Below are positions 40,600-49,989 of a stretch of 64,000 nt of DNA, piece after piece. The notes beneath the pieces are model-generated. The model was not told where the DNA came from. It saw nothing but the letters and a program-made list of their open reading frames with translations, and searched no databases. The position numbers and the translations under genes were made by a program. Position 1 is the stretch's first letter; the number at the start of each line of letters is the position of its first letter. The DNA comes from CAZXSK01 sp964642855 (GTDB taxonomy: Bacteria > Planctomycetota > Phycisphaerae > SM23-33): contig CAZXSK010000003.1 of the NCBI GenBank assembly GCA_964642855.1, forward strand, positions 1 to 64,000, given 5' to 3'.

Positions 40600-42288
40600 A
40601 TGAGCAACAACCAGCCTGACGTGCGAACATTCAGCAAGGCGATCAGCCGGCTGGACCATCCAGCCCGGCAGAACATCCCCGCCAGCAAGCGAGTGCGCGA
40701 CCATCTGCTCGCGACGGTGCGGAGCTATGTGCGCCGCAACCGCCTGACTCCTCCCCTGGGGCTGGAGGAACTCAAGGACCACTCCACGAAAGTGCTCGAT
40801 ATCGCAGACTGCGACACCGACTTCGACGACCTCGCCGCGGTGCTGCTGAGCAACGAAGCATGGAGGGACCGGTTCGCGGAAATCCCCTTCCACAAGAGGC
40901 TCCTGCTGCTGCCGCAGTGTCTTCGCAGCCAGGAACACTGTCGGGGTAAGATCGACGAATTCGGGTTGCTCTGTGCAGGCTGCGGGGAATGCGTGATTCA
41001 TGACATCCAGACCCAGGCTGAGACGCTCGGATACGTAGTCATGGTAGCGGAAGGCTCCAGCGTGGTGACAGCCATGATCGCCTCGGGACAGATCCGCGCG
41101 GTGGTCGGCGTGAGTTGTCTCGATATGCTCCAGCGGGTCTACCCGTTCATGGAAGCGGCTGCCATTCCCGGAATCGCCCTGCCGCTGCTCTATGATGGTT
41201 GCGTGGACACCGCACTGGACATGGACTGGCTGTGGGAAACGCTTTCGGTTTCGACCGACAGACCCGTGGGCGTTCTCGACCTGGAAAGCATCCGGGCGGA
41301 TACGAACGGTTGGTTCACCCCCCAGGGGGTCGCGGAGGTACTCGGGCCCGCCGAGGACAGGACGCGTGAGCTTGCGCAGAGCTTCCTGAGTCGCGGTGGC
41401 AAGCGATGGAGGCCTTTCCTGGCCGTCTCTCTTCACAAAGCGCTGCTCCAGGACTCCTCCTTCTCGACCTCGCAAGAGGCGGTCCGGCAGGTTGCCCTCG
41501 CTGTGGAGTGCTTCCACAAAGCCTCGCTGATCCACGACGACATCGAGGACGACGACGCGGTCCGCTACGACCAGCCCACGCTGCACCAGGCTCATGGCGT
41601 GCCGATCGCGCTGAACGTGGGGGACTACCTTCTGGGCGAAGGGTACCGCCTGCTGGCCAGGATCGATGCCGAACCGAAGCACCGGGCGACGATGCTTGCG
41701 GTGGCAGCAGAGGGGCACCGCCAGCTATGCATCGGCCAGGGAGCGGAGCTGGCCTGGTCGGCCAGGCCCAGAGTGCTTTCCGTTCGAGAGGTGCTGGAAA
41801 TCTTCCGCGGCAAGACCGCACCGGCCTTCGAGGTGGCCTTGGGATTGGGCGCCGCGCTGGCGGAGAAATACGACGATCTGTCCGATGTGATTTCCGATTT
41901 CAGCGAAGCCATCGGAATCGCATACCAGATCCGCGACGATCTTCGCGACGGAGAATCGGGCGCGAACGGGTGCGACCTGGAAGCGCGTCGCCCCTCGGTG
42001 CTCCTGGCCGTGGCGTGCGAACGGGCGGAGAGAGAGGACGCAACGTTCCTGCGGTCGATGCTGTGCGATTCCGCCTCCTCCTGGGATCCCGAGAGGATCC
42101 GGGAGATCTACGACCGATATGATGTTCGCGACGTAGTGGCTGGAATGCTGGAGTTCTACAAGGGGCGGGCGGTTCGAGCACTGATCTCCCTGACCAATCC
42201 CGACGCCAAAGCGCTGCTCCGGCGGGTCGTGGCGAAGATCTTCGGCGATATCGACAAGGCGAGTTGCTGCGATGAGCGCCGGCCGTGA
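40600..42288 (+). CDS. DUF116 domain fused to trans-polyprenyl diphosphate synthase
   Basis: The protein has 562 residues in two parts. Residues 1-230 are a DUF116 domain with the family's Cys pattern (LPQCLRSQEHC, LLCAGCGECVIHD, VVGVSCLDML), likely metal- or Fe-S-binding. Residues 240-560 are an all-helical polyprenyl synthase: GGKRWRPFLA, first aspartate motif LIHDDIEDDD, GVPIALNVGDYLLGEG, and second motif QIRDDLRDG. The synthase half condenses IPP with an allylic diphosphate. Product length cannot be read with confidence. The fusion ties an Fe-S/Cys module to prenyl-chain synthesis. Its end overlaps the next gene by 17 bases. Confidence 0.88.
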   Translation: MSNNQPDVRTFSKAISRLDHPARQNIPASKRVRDHLLATVRSYVRRNRLTPPLGLEELKDHSTKVLDIADCDTDFDDLAAVLLSNEAWRDRFAEIPFHKRLLLLPQCLRSQEHCRGKIDEFGLLCAGCGECVIHDIQTQAETLGYVVMVAEGSSVVTAMIASGQIRAVVGVSCLDMLQRVYPFMEAAAIPGIALPLLYDGCVDTALDMDWLWETLSVSTDRPVGVLDLESIRADTNGWFTPQGVAEVLGPAEDRTRELAQSFLSRGGKRWRPFLAVSLHKALLQDSSFSTSQEAVRQVALAVECFHKASLIHDDIEDDDAVRYDQPTLHQAHGVPIALNVGDYLLGEGYRLLARIDAEPKHRATMLAVAAEGHRQLCIGQGAELAWSARPRVLSVREVLEIFRGKTAPAFEVALGLGAALAEKYDDLSDVISDFSEAIGIAYQIRDDLRDGESGANGCDLEARRPSVLLAVACERAEREDATFLRSMLCDSASSWDPERIREIYDRYDVRDVVAGMLEFYKGRAVRALISLTNPDAKALLRRVVAKIFGDIDKASCCDERRP

Positions 42289-43153
42289 GATGTTCCGTCT
42301 CTGCCACCGGGCCGGTGACATTCTCGGACCGGCAGCCGAGAGGACGTGTTCGTTTGTGCGGTCCCTGCAGAATGCTGATGGCGGCTTTTGCGGCCGCGAC
42401 GACCGCAGCGATCTGTACTACTCCCTTTTTGCCGGACAGGTACTCGCTTCCCTCGAAGACCACGAGCCGCTGCAGGCGCTGGCAGACTATCTCGATCAGT
42501 TCGCCTGTGGCGAGGAACTCGACCTGGTGCATCTGTCCTGTCTCGCCCGATGCTGGGCTGTCGCATTGAAAAGACCTGTCGAAGGCGAGTTCCGCAACGA
42601 GGTCGTCAGCCGGATCCGCGCTCACCGAAGCGGTGACGGGGGATACGGGCTGATCCCGGGTTGTCGGCAGGGCTCGGCCTATGGGTGCTTCCTTGCAGCA
42701 GGAACCCTTGCCGATCTCGACGAGCCCATCGAACAGCCCGAGCTGCTGATCGACTTCATCGGGTCTCTCTTTCTACCCAACGGCGGGGCGATCAACCAGG
42801 CGGACCTGCCCTTCGCGGCGACGCCATCGACAGCCGCCGCAGTGGTCGTGCTCGCCGAAGCGGGGGGGCGTCCGCCTCAGCAGGCGGGAGACTGGCTGCG
42901 ATCGCAGCTGCACGAGGATGGCGGATTCGTTGCAGCTCCGGGCGCGCCGGCCAGCGATCTGCTTTCGACCGCGACGGCCTTGCACGCCCTGGGAGTTCTG
43001 GGAGACGATACGACCGATCTCAGACCCGCCTGCTCGAAGTTCGTCCGCGAGCGAAGACATGACTCGGGCGGATACGCCGCCAGCACACTCGATACCGAAC
43101 CGGACGCTGAGTATACCTGGTACGGCCTGCTGGCGACGGGGCAACTCGGTTGA
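42272..43153 (+). CDS. Prenyltransferase/terpene-cyclase-like alpha-toroid protein
   Basis: The protein has 293 residues with repeats of the QxxDGGF kind: LQNADGGFCGRDD, SGDGGYGLIPG, LPNGGAINQ, HEDGGFVAAPG and DSGGYAASTL. It ends AEYTWYGLLATGQLG, close to the last repeat of protein prenyltransferase beta subunits. The fold is an alpha6-alpha6 barrel shared by protein prenyltransferases and squalene-hopene-type cyclases. I see no class II DxDD cyclase motif and no certain zinc triad, so it may be a prenyltransferase, a cyclase or a binding protein. It comes directly after a polyprenyl synthase in one operon. Confidence 0.75.
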   Translation: MSAGREMFRLCHRAGDILGPAAERTCSFVRSLQNADGGFCGRDDRSDLYYSLFAGQVLASLEDHEPLQALADYLDQFACGEELDLVHLSCLARCWAVALKRPVEGEFRNEVVSRIRAHRSGDGGYGLIPGCRQGSAYGCFLAAGTLADLDEPIEQPELLIDFIGSLFLPNGGAINQADLPFAATPSTAAAVVVLAEAGGRPPQQAGDWLRSQLHEDGGFVAAPGAPASDLLSTATALHALGVLGDDTTDLRPACSKFVRERRHDSGGYAASTLDTEPDAEYTWYGLLATGQLG

Positions 43154-43260
43154 TTCCCGGCCAGAGACGACGGGCCGACTGGCAGCCACTACAAACCTCA
43201 GGGAATTCAAGGTCTTGCGGATCCATTCCAGCCTGCCTAGCGTTTAACAGGTAGACACCC

Positions 43261-44559
43261 ATGACAACCAACAACGCGAGAACACACAAACTCCGATATA
43301 TGCTTTCCGCCCTGGCCGCGGTGGCATTGGTATCCCTCTGGCTTACTGCCGGTGCAGGCGAGCAGAAGTCCCCTTCGCCCAAGTCCGCCGAGACCAATGC
43401 AGAACAGCCCGAAGCAGAGCCAAACGCCAAGCCGGCCGAGGAGCCCTGGCCGATCTATCGCGGCAACCGTCAGCTGCAGGGGCGTGCGTCGGGTAAGCTT
43501 GGAACCGACCTCGTCCGTCTCTGGAAGTTCAACGCGGGTTGGGCGGTGGCCTCCTCTCCCATCGTTGCCAAGGGCAAGGTCTACGTCGGCTCGTCGGATG
43601 CCAACGTCTACGCGATCGACTTCAAGACCGGCAGGAAGGTCTGGAGCTTCCGGACCGCCGATGCCGTCGACGCTCCTCCCCTCTACTTCAAGGACACGAT
43701 CTACGTCGGCTCGGTCGACGCGAACTTCTATGCTCTCGACGCACGAACGGGCAAGAAGAAGTGGCACCACCGTGCCGAATCGCAGAACAAAAGGGCACAG
43801 AAGATCGTCGGTTCGGCCAACTGGACGCCTGCCACCAAGAACCAGCCCGATCGCGTGCTGTACTGCAGCTACGACAGCTACCTCTACTGCATCGACGCCA
43901 AGAATGGCAACGAGCTTTGGCGATACGAAGCCGGCGACCGGATCAACGGCGCGCCCGCGATCGAGGACAAGTACGCCATCTTCGGCGGCTGCGATATGGA
44001 GCTGCATCGGGTGTACCTGCCCAACGGCAAGTCGCGTGGCGGCGCGGGGCTGGACAGCTACGTCGCTGCGTCGGCGGCACTGGACGGCAACGATGCGTTC
44101 ATCGGAGATCACGAAGGCGGATTCGTGCGGGCCAATGTTCGCACCCGCAACATTGCATGGACATTCCTCAATGAAGAGGGAGAATCGCTCTTCTCCTCAC
44201 CCGCCCTTACCGATACGCACGTGATCTTTGGGGGCAGGGACGGGATCGTCTACAGCCTGGATCGTAAGCAAGGGAAAAAGGCCTGGATCTTCCAGACCCG
44301 CGGCCAGGTCGACAGCTCGCCGGTGGTCTGCGACGGCAAGGTCGTCGTCGGAAGTGGCGACGGTCGGCTGTACATTCTCGACGTCAAGACCGGCAAGAAG
44401 CTCTGGTCCTACAATCTCGGCGACGGGACTGTCTCCTCACCGGCCGTTGTCGACGGCGTGATCGTCATCGGCTGCGACGACGGGTTCGTCTACGCGTTCG
44501 GGCCCAAGAATCGCAAGCCTCCCGAGGCGAAGAAGCAGCAACAAGGGAGCAGCGAATGA
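43261..44559 (+). CDS. BamB-like PQQ-type beta-propeller protein
   Basis: This is an exported beta-propeller of 432 residues. The signal peptide is followed by a low-complexity Pro/Glu linker (to about residue 60), then seven or eight blades with the PQQ-repeat signature, such as GKVYVGSSDANVYAID, TGRKVWSFRT, and DGRLYILDVKTGKKLWSY. The blades include a blade-top Cys pair (YCSYDSYLYCIDA). No PQQ-dehydrogenase active-site motif is seen, so it is probably a scaffold or assembly factor and not a dehydrogenase. It heads a run of overlapping genes with a glycosyltransferase and a LolD/FtsX transporter. Confidence 0.85.
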   Translation: MTTNNARTHKLRYMLSALAAVALVSLWLTAGAGEQKSPSPKSAETNAEQPEAEPNAKPAEEPWPIYRGNRQLQGRASGKLGTDLVRLWKFNAGWAVASSPIVAKGKVYVGSSDANVYAIDFKTGRKVWSFRTADAVDAPPLYFKDTIYVGSVDANFYALDARTGKKKWHHRAESQNKRAQKIVGSANWTPATKNQPDRVLYCSYDSYLYCIDAKNGNELWRYEAGDRINGAPAIEDKYAIFGGCDMELHRVYLPNGKSRGGAGLDSYVAASAALDGNDAFIGDHEGGFVRANVRTRNIAWTFLNEEGESLFSSPALTDTHVIFGGRDGIVYSLDRKQGKKAWIFQTRGQVDSSPVVCDGKVVVGSGDGRLYILDVKTGKKLWSYNLGDGTVSSPAVVDGVIVIGCDDGFVYAFGPKNRKPPEAKKQQQGSSE

Positions 44560-45860
44560 GGGTCTGTCAGATCTCAGCCGGGGCGGGAGACAGTTTTTAC
44601 TGTGAGAACTGCCTGAGGGACAACGCGCTGGTCCGGGAGATGTACAGAAGCGGCCTGGACGTGTCGATCGTGCCCCTGTACCTGCCGCCCGTTCACGAAT
44701 TCGACGACGACATCCAGGCCAACCCCGTGTTCTTCGGGGGAATCAACGTGTTCCTTCAGCAGAAACTCGGGCTGTTCCGCAAAACCCCGCGCTGGCTGGA
44801 CAAACTGTTCGATTCGCCGCGCCTGCTGAAGTGGGCAGCCTCGAAGGCGGGCATGACCCGCGCCCGCGATCTCGGGGAAACGACCCTCTCGATGCTTTGC
44901 GGCGAGGAGGGCAGGCAGGTCAAGGAACTGGACCGGCTGGTGACCTTCCTCGAACTTCCCGAAAACAAGCCCGATATCGTCTGCCTGTCCAACTCCCTGC
45001 TGGTGGGCGTCGCCAGGGAAATCCGCAGGAGACTCTCGGTGCCCGTCATTGTCACCCTGCAGGACGAGGACGCGTTCCTCGATTCGCTGCCCGACCCGTA
45101 CAAGACCCAGGCCTGGGAAACCCTTCGCGAGCGCATCGCCGAGGTCCAGGCTATCGTCACCACGTGCTCTTACTTCGCCGACGTGATGACACGCAGGCTG
45201 CAACTCGACCCCGACCGCGTCCACGTGATCCATAACGGCATCGTCACAAAGGGGTACGAGCCGCCGCCCTCGCCACCCGACCCCCAAGCCATCGGTTTCC
45301 TTTCGCCCATGATCCACGGCAAGGGCTTGGATATCCTCGTGGAAGCGTACGGAATCCTGCGGCGGGAGATGGGGCATGAGCGACTCAAGCTGAAACTCTC
45401 GGGCGGAATGCTCGCCGGGCAGGAAGGCTTCCTGGAGGATATCAAGCACCAGGTCCACCAGGCCGGCTGGAGCGACGACATCGAAATCTTCGAGCGCTTC
45501 GACCGCCCGGCCAAGCGCGAGTTCTTCCGCTCGCTGACCGTCCTGTCCGTCCCCACCCGCCAGCCGGAGGCCTCGGGGCTGTACATCCTCGAAGGCCTGG
45601 CGTGCGGCGTGCCCTCGGTCCAACCCAATCACGGGTCGTTCCCCGAGATCCTGGAACTTACCGGCGGCGGGCTGCTGTGCAAACCCAACGATCCCCGCTC
45701 CCTTGCCGAGACCATCCACGAACTGCTAACCGACGAGAGCAAGCGGGCGCACCTTGCCTCGCTGGGCCGCCAGAAGGTACTCTCGGAGTTCACCATGGAG
45801 CGGGCATCCGGACAGTTCATGGATCTGCTCGACGAAGTCCATCGCAAGGAGACGGCATGA
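44556..45860 (+). CDS. Glycosyltransferase family 4
   Basis: This is a cytosolic GT-B glycosyltransferase of 434 residues. The N-terminal half begins MRVCQISAGAGDSFYCENC. The C-terminal half has VIHNGIVTKGYE, the donor-site region LSPMIHGKGLDILVEAY, and EASGLYILEGLACGVPSV with the family EX7E-type glutamate, matching GT1/GT4. It overlaps the propeller gene by 4 bases. Donor and acceptor are unknown; the transporter genes that follow suggest an envelope glycan or glycolipid. Confidence 0.9.
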   Translation: MRVCQISAGAGDSFYCENCLRDNALVREMYRSGLDVSIVPLYLPPVHEFDDDIQANPVFFGGINVFLQQKLGLFRKTPRWLDKLFDSPRLLKWAASKAGMTRARDLGETTLSMLCGEEGRQVKELDRLVTFLELPENKPDIVCLSNSLLVGVAREIRRRLSVPVIVTLQDEDAFLDSLPDPYKTQAWETLRERIAEVQAIVTTCSYFADVMTRRLQLDPDRVHVIHNGIVTKGYEPPPSPPDPQAIGFLSPMIHGKGLDILVEAYGILRREMGHERLKLKLSGGMLAGQEGFLEDIKHQVHQAGWSDDIEIFERFDRPAKREFFRSLTVLSVPTRQPEASGLYILEGLACGVPSVQPNHGSFPEILELTGGGLLCKPNDPRSLAETIHELLTDESKRAHLASLGRQKVLSEFTMERASGQFMDLLDEVHRKETA

Positions 45861-46576
45861 GCGAGTCCGCCACCATCCTGCAGCTGAAAGACGTGACCAA
45901 GACCTACCCCGGCCCGGAAGGCGGGAAAGACGTCCGGGTCCTGGACAACATCTCTATGGAAGTGCTCCGCGGAGAGTCCGTCGCGGTCGTCGGGCCCAGC
46001 GGCTCGGGCAAGAGCACGCTGCTGAATCTCATCGGAGCCCTCGACCGACCGACCTCCGGAACCGTCCTGCTGAACGGCCAGGACATCGCAGAGATGGATG
46101 ATGCGGGACTCGCGAGTCTGCGCAACCAGACGGTCGGCTTGATTTTCCAGATGCACCACCTGCTTCCCCAGTGCACGCTCCTGGAGAACGTCCTGATCCC
46201 GACGCTCGCGGGGCAGAAACCCGCCCGGGACGTCCGGGACCGCGCCAAGCGCCTCCTGGACCGCGTGGGCCTGGGCGATCGACTCACCCACCGGCCCGGG
46301 GAGCTGTCCGGCGGGGAGTGCCAGCGCGTCGCTGTTGTGCGGGCGCTGATCAACGACCCCTCGCTGCTGCTGGCCGATGAACCCACCGGTCAGCTGGACC
46401 ATAACTCCGCTGACAACCTGGCCGATCTCCTTCACGAACTCAACGAGGACGAGGGTGTGACGCTCCTGGTGGTCACCCACTCCCTGGAACTCGCCGCCCG
46501 CATGGACCGGGCGCTGGAGCTGCGGGACGCGACGCTCAAGAAGATCGATGCCGCAAAGGCTGCGGGGGCGAGATGA
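45857..46576 (+). CDS. LolD/MacB-type ABC transporter ATPase
   Basis: This is a 239-residue ATP-binding subunit. Walker A is GPSGSGKSTLL; the Q-loop reads FQMHHLLPQCTLLENV, close to LolD; the signature is LSGGECQRVAVVRAL, with Cys in the place of the usual Gln; Walker B is LLLADEPTGQLD. The ATG at 45857 overlaps the glycosyltransferase stop (ATGA), and its own stop overlaps the permease start. With the FtsX-type permease it forms a mechanotransmission-type transporter of the LolCDE/MacB superfamily, whose cargo may be a lipoprotein or lipid. Confidence 0.92.
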   Translation: MSESATILQLKDVTKTYPGPEGGKDVRVLDNISMEVLRGESVAVVGPSGSGKSTLLNLIGALDRPTSGTVLLNGQDIAEMDDAGLASLRNQTVGLIFQMHHLLPQCTLLENVLIPTLAGQKPARDVRDRAKRLLDRVGLGDRLTHRPGELSGGECQRVAVVRALINDPSLLLADEPTGQLDHNSADNLADLLHELNEDEGVTLLVVTHSLELAARMDRALELRDATLKKIDAAKAAGAR

Positions 46577-49500
46577 CCACCGGCCGGCTGATCCTGCGGA
46601 GCCTTCGCTACTACTGGCGAACGCACCTGGGCGTTGTGGCGGGTGCGGCTCTGGCGACGAGCATCCTCGTCGGCGCCCTGGCCGTGGGAGATTCCGTTCG
46701 CGCAAGCCTGCGGGAGTTGGCGCTCTCGCGACTGGGGAACGTCCACCTGGCGATGGCCTCACAGGACCGGTTCTTCCGCAGTGAACTGGCCGAGTCGGTC
46801 GAGACCGAACTCAAAGCCCCCACTGCCCCCGCAATTACGCTGATCGCCACCGGATCGGACGCCAACGAAACCTACGCAGCAGGCAGCATCGACCTCGTCG
46901 GCGTCGACAGCCGGTTCGGCCAGGTCCACCCCGACCTCAAACCCGCCACGGACCTGCAGGACGACCAGACCGTCATAAGCGCCGCACTGGCCAGGCGGCT
47001 GCATGTGCAGGCCGGGCAAGACATCATCGTCTACTTCGATGACCCCACCCGCGTACTGCGCGACATGCCCGTCACGCGCACCACCGACACCACCCTCTCT
47101 GCCCGCCTGACGGTGAAGGAGGTCCTGCCCGAAGGCGTCAACTTCTCGCTGCTGGCAAACCAGGTAGCCCCCAAGACCGCCTTTGTCCCGCTGAAATGGC
47201 TGGGCGAGAAGGTCCAGCTCCCACACCGGGCAAACCTCATGCTCGTGGGCCCGTCAAAGAGCGACCGGCCCGCGCCGACCCCCCAAGACGCCGACCAAGC
47301 CATCGCCGATTACTGGCAGCTCACCGATGCCGGCCTGACGCTCACGGGCTCGTCGTTTGCGGGCATCGAATTGCGAAGCAAGCGCGTGTTCATTGACCCG
47401 GCAGTCAGCCAGGCGCTACGGACGGCCGATGACCTCCAGCCGGTCGGAATCTTCGCGTACTTCGTCAACGAGCTTCGCGCAGGCGACCAGGCCGTGCCGT
47501 ACTCGATGGTCGCCGGCATGGGGACGCTCGACCCCGACGTAGCTCGAAGCCGCCTGATCGCACCGGAAACCGACGACGGCATCGTGATCAACACGTGGCT
47601 GGCCGAAAAGCTCGGCGCCAGTCGCGGCGAGCAACTGACGCTCACCTACTACCTCATGTCCGCCGGACGCAAACTGCAGACCGACAGCCGCTCGTTCCGT
47701 ATCGAGCGGATCGTCACGATGGAAGGCCTGGCCGCCGACCCGTCGTTGATGCCGGACTTTCCCGGCCTTGCAGGGGTAGAAGACTGTCGAGACTGGGAAC
47801 TGGGCGACGCGATCGACATCGACCGCCTGACCCAGGACGACCGGGAGTACTGGACGAACCACCGGGGCACGCCGAAAGCATTCGTCTCCCTGCAGGCCGC
47901 CCGGGAGATGTGGGGCAACCGGTACGGCAACCTGACCGCCGCCCGGTTCCGCGAACCGTCTTCGACCGACCTCACCGATCTTTCCAGCCGTATCCGTTCG
48001 CACATAGACCCGGCTTCTCTTGGCCTGTTCTTCCTGCCGGTCCGCCAGCGTGCTCTGGAGGCGTCGAAAGCGTCCACGGATTTCGGCGGATTGTTCCTGA
48101 GTCTGAGCTTCTTCCTGATCGCTGCAGCCTTGGCGCTTACGGCGATGCTGTTCTCGTTCGGAATTCAGAAACGGCGTTCGCAGATCGGCACGTTGCTCGC
48201 CATCGGCTGGGGGCCAAGGCGCGTGCTGGTAACCCTCCTGACCGAAGGAGCGATCCTGGCAGCTGCGGGCAGTGCCATAGGCCTGGTCGCCGGACCAATC
48301 TACACACGCCTGATGCTCACCGGGCTTTCGGGCGTCTGGAGCGGCGCGGTTGCGGGAGGCAGCATCCGCTACGCCGCCGGTCCGGAAACTCTCGCCACGG
48401 GAGCGGTTCTCGGAGCCCTCGCTGCGACCCTTGCGCTGGTGCTGGCGCTGCGGAAACACGTGAAACAGTCCCCCAAGCAGCTGATTTCCGGATCGGCCGG
48501 TTCCGGCGGTGAGCGGCTTACGGTCCGTCGTCGGAGGCGAGGGATCGTCTGGGCGGTCGGCGTGCTCTGCCTCGGCGGCGCGGGGGGAGCAGTGTACTTC
48601 GGCCTGCAGAGCGACCAAGCCGCTGCAGGGGCATTCTTTGCCGTCGGGGCCTTGCTGCTGACGTCCCTGCTGTGTTTCGCTGCACTGGGGTTGATGCGAC
48701 TCGCCCGGGCAGGCGGACCCGAGATACGCTCCACGCGGGCGCTGGCCGTCCGCAACATGGGCCGGCGACGCGGACGAAGCCTCGCGACCATCGGCGTGCT
48801 CGCAGCCGGGGCGTTTCTCCTGATCTCCGTGGAGTCGTTTCGCATGAACCCGCTGGAGAATGCCGGAGCGCGGGATTCCGGCACGGGAGGATTCCAACTG
48901 TGGGCAGAATCGGCGCTGCCGATCGTCCACGACCTCGACGACCCCAACGGCCGGGACGAGTACTTCCTGAGCGACAGGAAACTCTCCGATATCGGCGTGG
49001 TGCCTTTCCGTCTGCGGGAAGGCGACGACGCCAGCTGCCTGAACCTCAACCGCGCCCAGAAACCAAGACTGCTGGGCGTCGACTCCAGCGATCTCGCCGG
49101 CCGGGATGCTTTCTCGTTCGCCGCGGTCGTGGAGAACGCCCCGGAAGACACGAACCCGTGGCTGCTTCTGAACCAGCCCCAACCGGATGGCGCGATCCCC
49201 GCCATCGCGGACTATGAAACGGTGCTCTGGGCGTTGCACAAGCAGGTGGGCGACACGCTGGAATACACCGACCAGCGCGGCCAGACCATTCAGCTCCGCA
49301 TCGTCGCCGCGACGAAGGCGTCGGTTCTCCAGGGGCCGGTCATCATCTCCGAGCGGAGCTTCAGCGAGCTGTTCCCGACGGTCGAAGGATATCGGCTGTT
49401 TCTGATCGACACACCCCCGGACCGGGTGAACACGGCAGCTGACGAACTCGCCAGCGGCCTGAGCGATTACGGCATGGAGGTGATGACCACGGTCGAGCGC

Positions 49501-49908
49501 CTTTCCCAGTTCACGGAAGTGGTCAATACGTACCTGACGATCTTCTCGGCCTTGGGCGGGCTGGGTCTGCTGCTGGGCAGCGTGGGGGTCGGCATCGTGG
49601 TCATGCGAAACGTCCTGGAACGACGCAGCGAACTGGCGATCCTGCGGGCGGTCGGATTCCGTCAAGGCCCGCTGCGACGGATGGTGCTGGTCGAGCATTG
49701 GATCCTCGTTGCCGCTGCGCTGGTGGTCGGAGGGGTTACCGCCATGGTGGCGATTATCCCGGCGATGCGGTCCTCGGGAGGGTCCCTGCCGATCGGGCGG
49801 ATTCTGGGCCTGCTGGCAGTGGTAGCTCTCAATGGGTGCCTGTGGGCGTACGTAGCCTCGTTTCTGGCATTTCGCGGCAGGCTGTTGAGCAGTTTGCGCA
49901 GCGAGTAG
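46573..49908 (+). CDS. Large FtsX-family ABC permease (tandem halves)
   Basis: The protein has 1111 residues. Helix 1 (HLGVVAGAALATSILVGALAVGDSV) is followed by about 480 residues of periplasmic sequence, then three FtsX helices (FLSLSFFLIAAALALTAMLFS, ILAAAGSAIGLVAGPIY, LGALAATLALVLAL), two extra helices, a second periplasmic domain and three final helices (LGGLGLLLGSVGVGIVVM, HWILVAAALVVGGVTAMV, LGLLAVVALNGCLWAYV). This is the 10-helix FtsX architecture with two permease halves in one chain. It pairs with the ATPase encoded just before it. Confidence 0.88.
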   Translation: MTTGRLILRSLRYYWRTHLGVVAGAALATSILVGALAVGDSVRASLRELALSRLGNVHLAMASQDRFFRSELAESVETELKAPTAPAITLIATGSDANETYAAGSIDLVGVDSRFGQVHPDLKPATDLQDDQTVISAALARRLHVQAGQDIIVYFDDPTRVLRDMPVTRTTDTTLSARLTVKEVLPEGVNFSLLANQVAPKTAFVPLKWLGEKVQLPHRANLMLVGPSKSDRPAPTPQDADQAIADYWQLTDAGLTLTGSSFAGIELRSKRVFIDPAVSQALRTADDLQPVGIFAYFVNELRAGDQAVPYSMVAGMGTLDPDVARSRLIAPETDDGIVINTWLAEKLGASRGEQLTLTYYLMSAGRKLQTDSRSFRIERIVTMEGLAADPSLMPDFPGLAGVEDCRDWELGDAIDIDRLTQDDREYWTNHRGTPKAFVSLQAAREMWGNRYGNLTAARFREPSSTDLTDLSSRIRSHIDPASLGLFFLPVRQRALEASKASTDFGGLFLSLSFFLIAAALALTAMLFSFGIQKRRSQIGTLLAIGWGPRRVLVTLLTEGAILAAAGSAIGLVAGPIYTRLMLTGLSGVWSGAVAGGSIRYAAGPETLATGAVLGALAATLALVLALRKHVKQSPKQLISGSAGSGGERLTVRRRRRGIVWAVGVLCLGGAGGAVYFGLQSDQAAAGAFFAVGALLLTSLLCFAALGLMRLARAGGPEIRSTRALAVRNMGRRRGRSLATIGVLAAGAFLLISVESFRMNPLENAGARDSGTGGFQLWAESALPIVHDLDDPNGRDEYFLSDRKLSDIGVVPFRLREGDDASCLNLNRAQKPRLLGVDSSDLAGRDAFSFAAVVENAPEDTNPWLLLNQPQPDGAIPAIADYETVLWALHKQVGDTLEYTDQRGQTIQLRIVAATKASVLQGPVIISERSFSELFPTVEGYRLFLIDTPPDRVNTAADELASGLSDYGMEVMTTVERLSQFTEVVNTYLTIFSALGGLGLLLGSVGVGIVVMRNVLERRSELAILRAVGFRQGPLRRMVLVEHWILVAAALVVGGVTAMVAIIPAMRSSGGSLPIGRILGLLAVVALNGCLWAYVASFLAFRGRLLSSLRSE

Positions 49909-49956
49909 GTGACCAGGGGTAAATTCCGGCAGAGCGCGACCCCGCAACCCCCCGGA

Positions 49957-49970
49957 TACGTTATAACGTA
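49957..49970. promoter_or_regulatory. Perfect 14-bp palindrome over a -10 box
   Basis: TACGTTATAACGTA (49957-49970) is a perfect inverted repeat and contains TATAAC (49962-49967), a good -10 box, 23 bases before the ATG at 49990. No -35 is evident. It looks like an operator covering a promoter. Confidence 0.5.
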
Positions 49971-49989
49971 GGACGTGACTGAACGCTCG

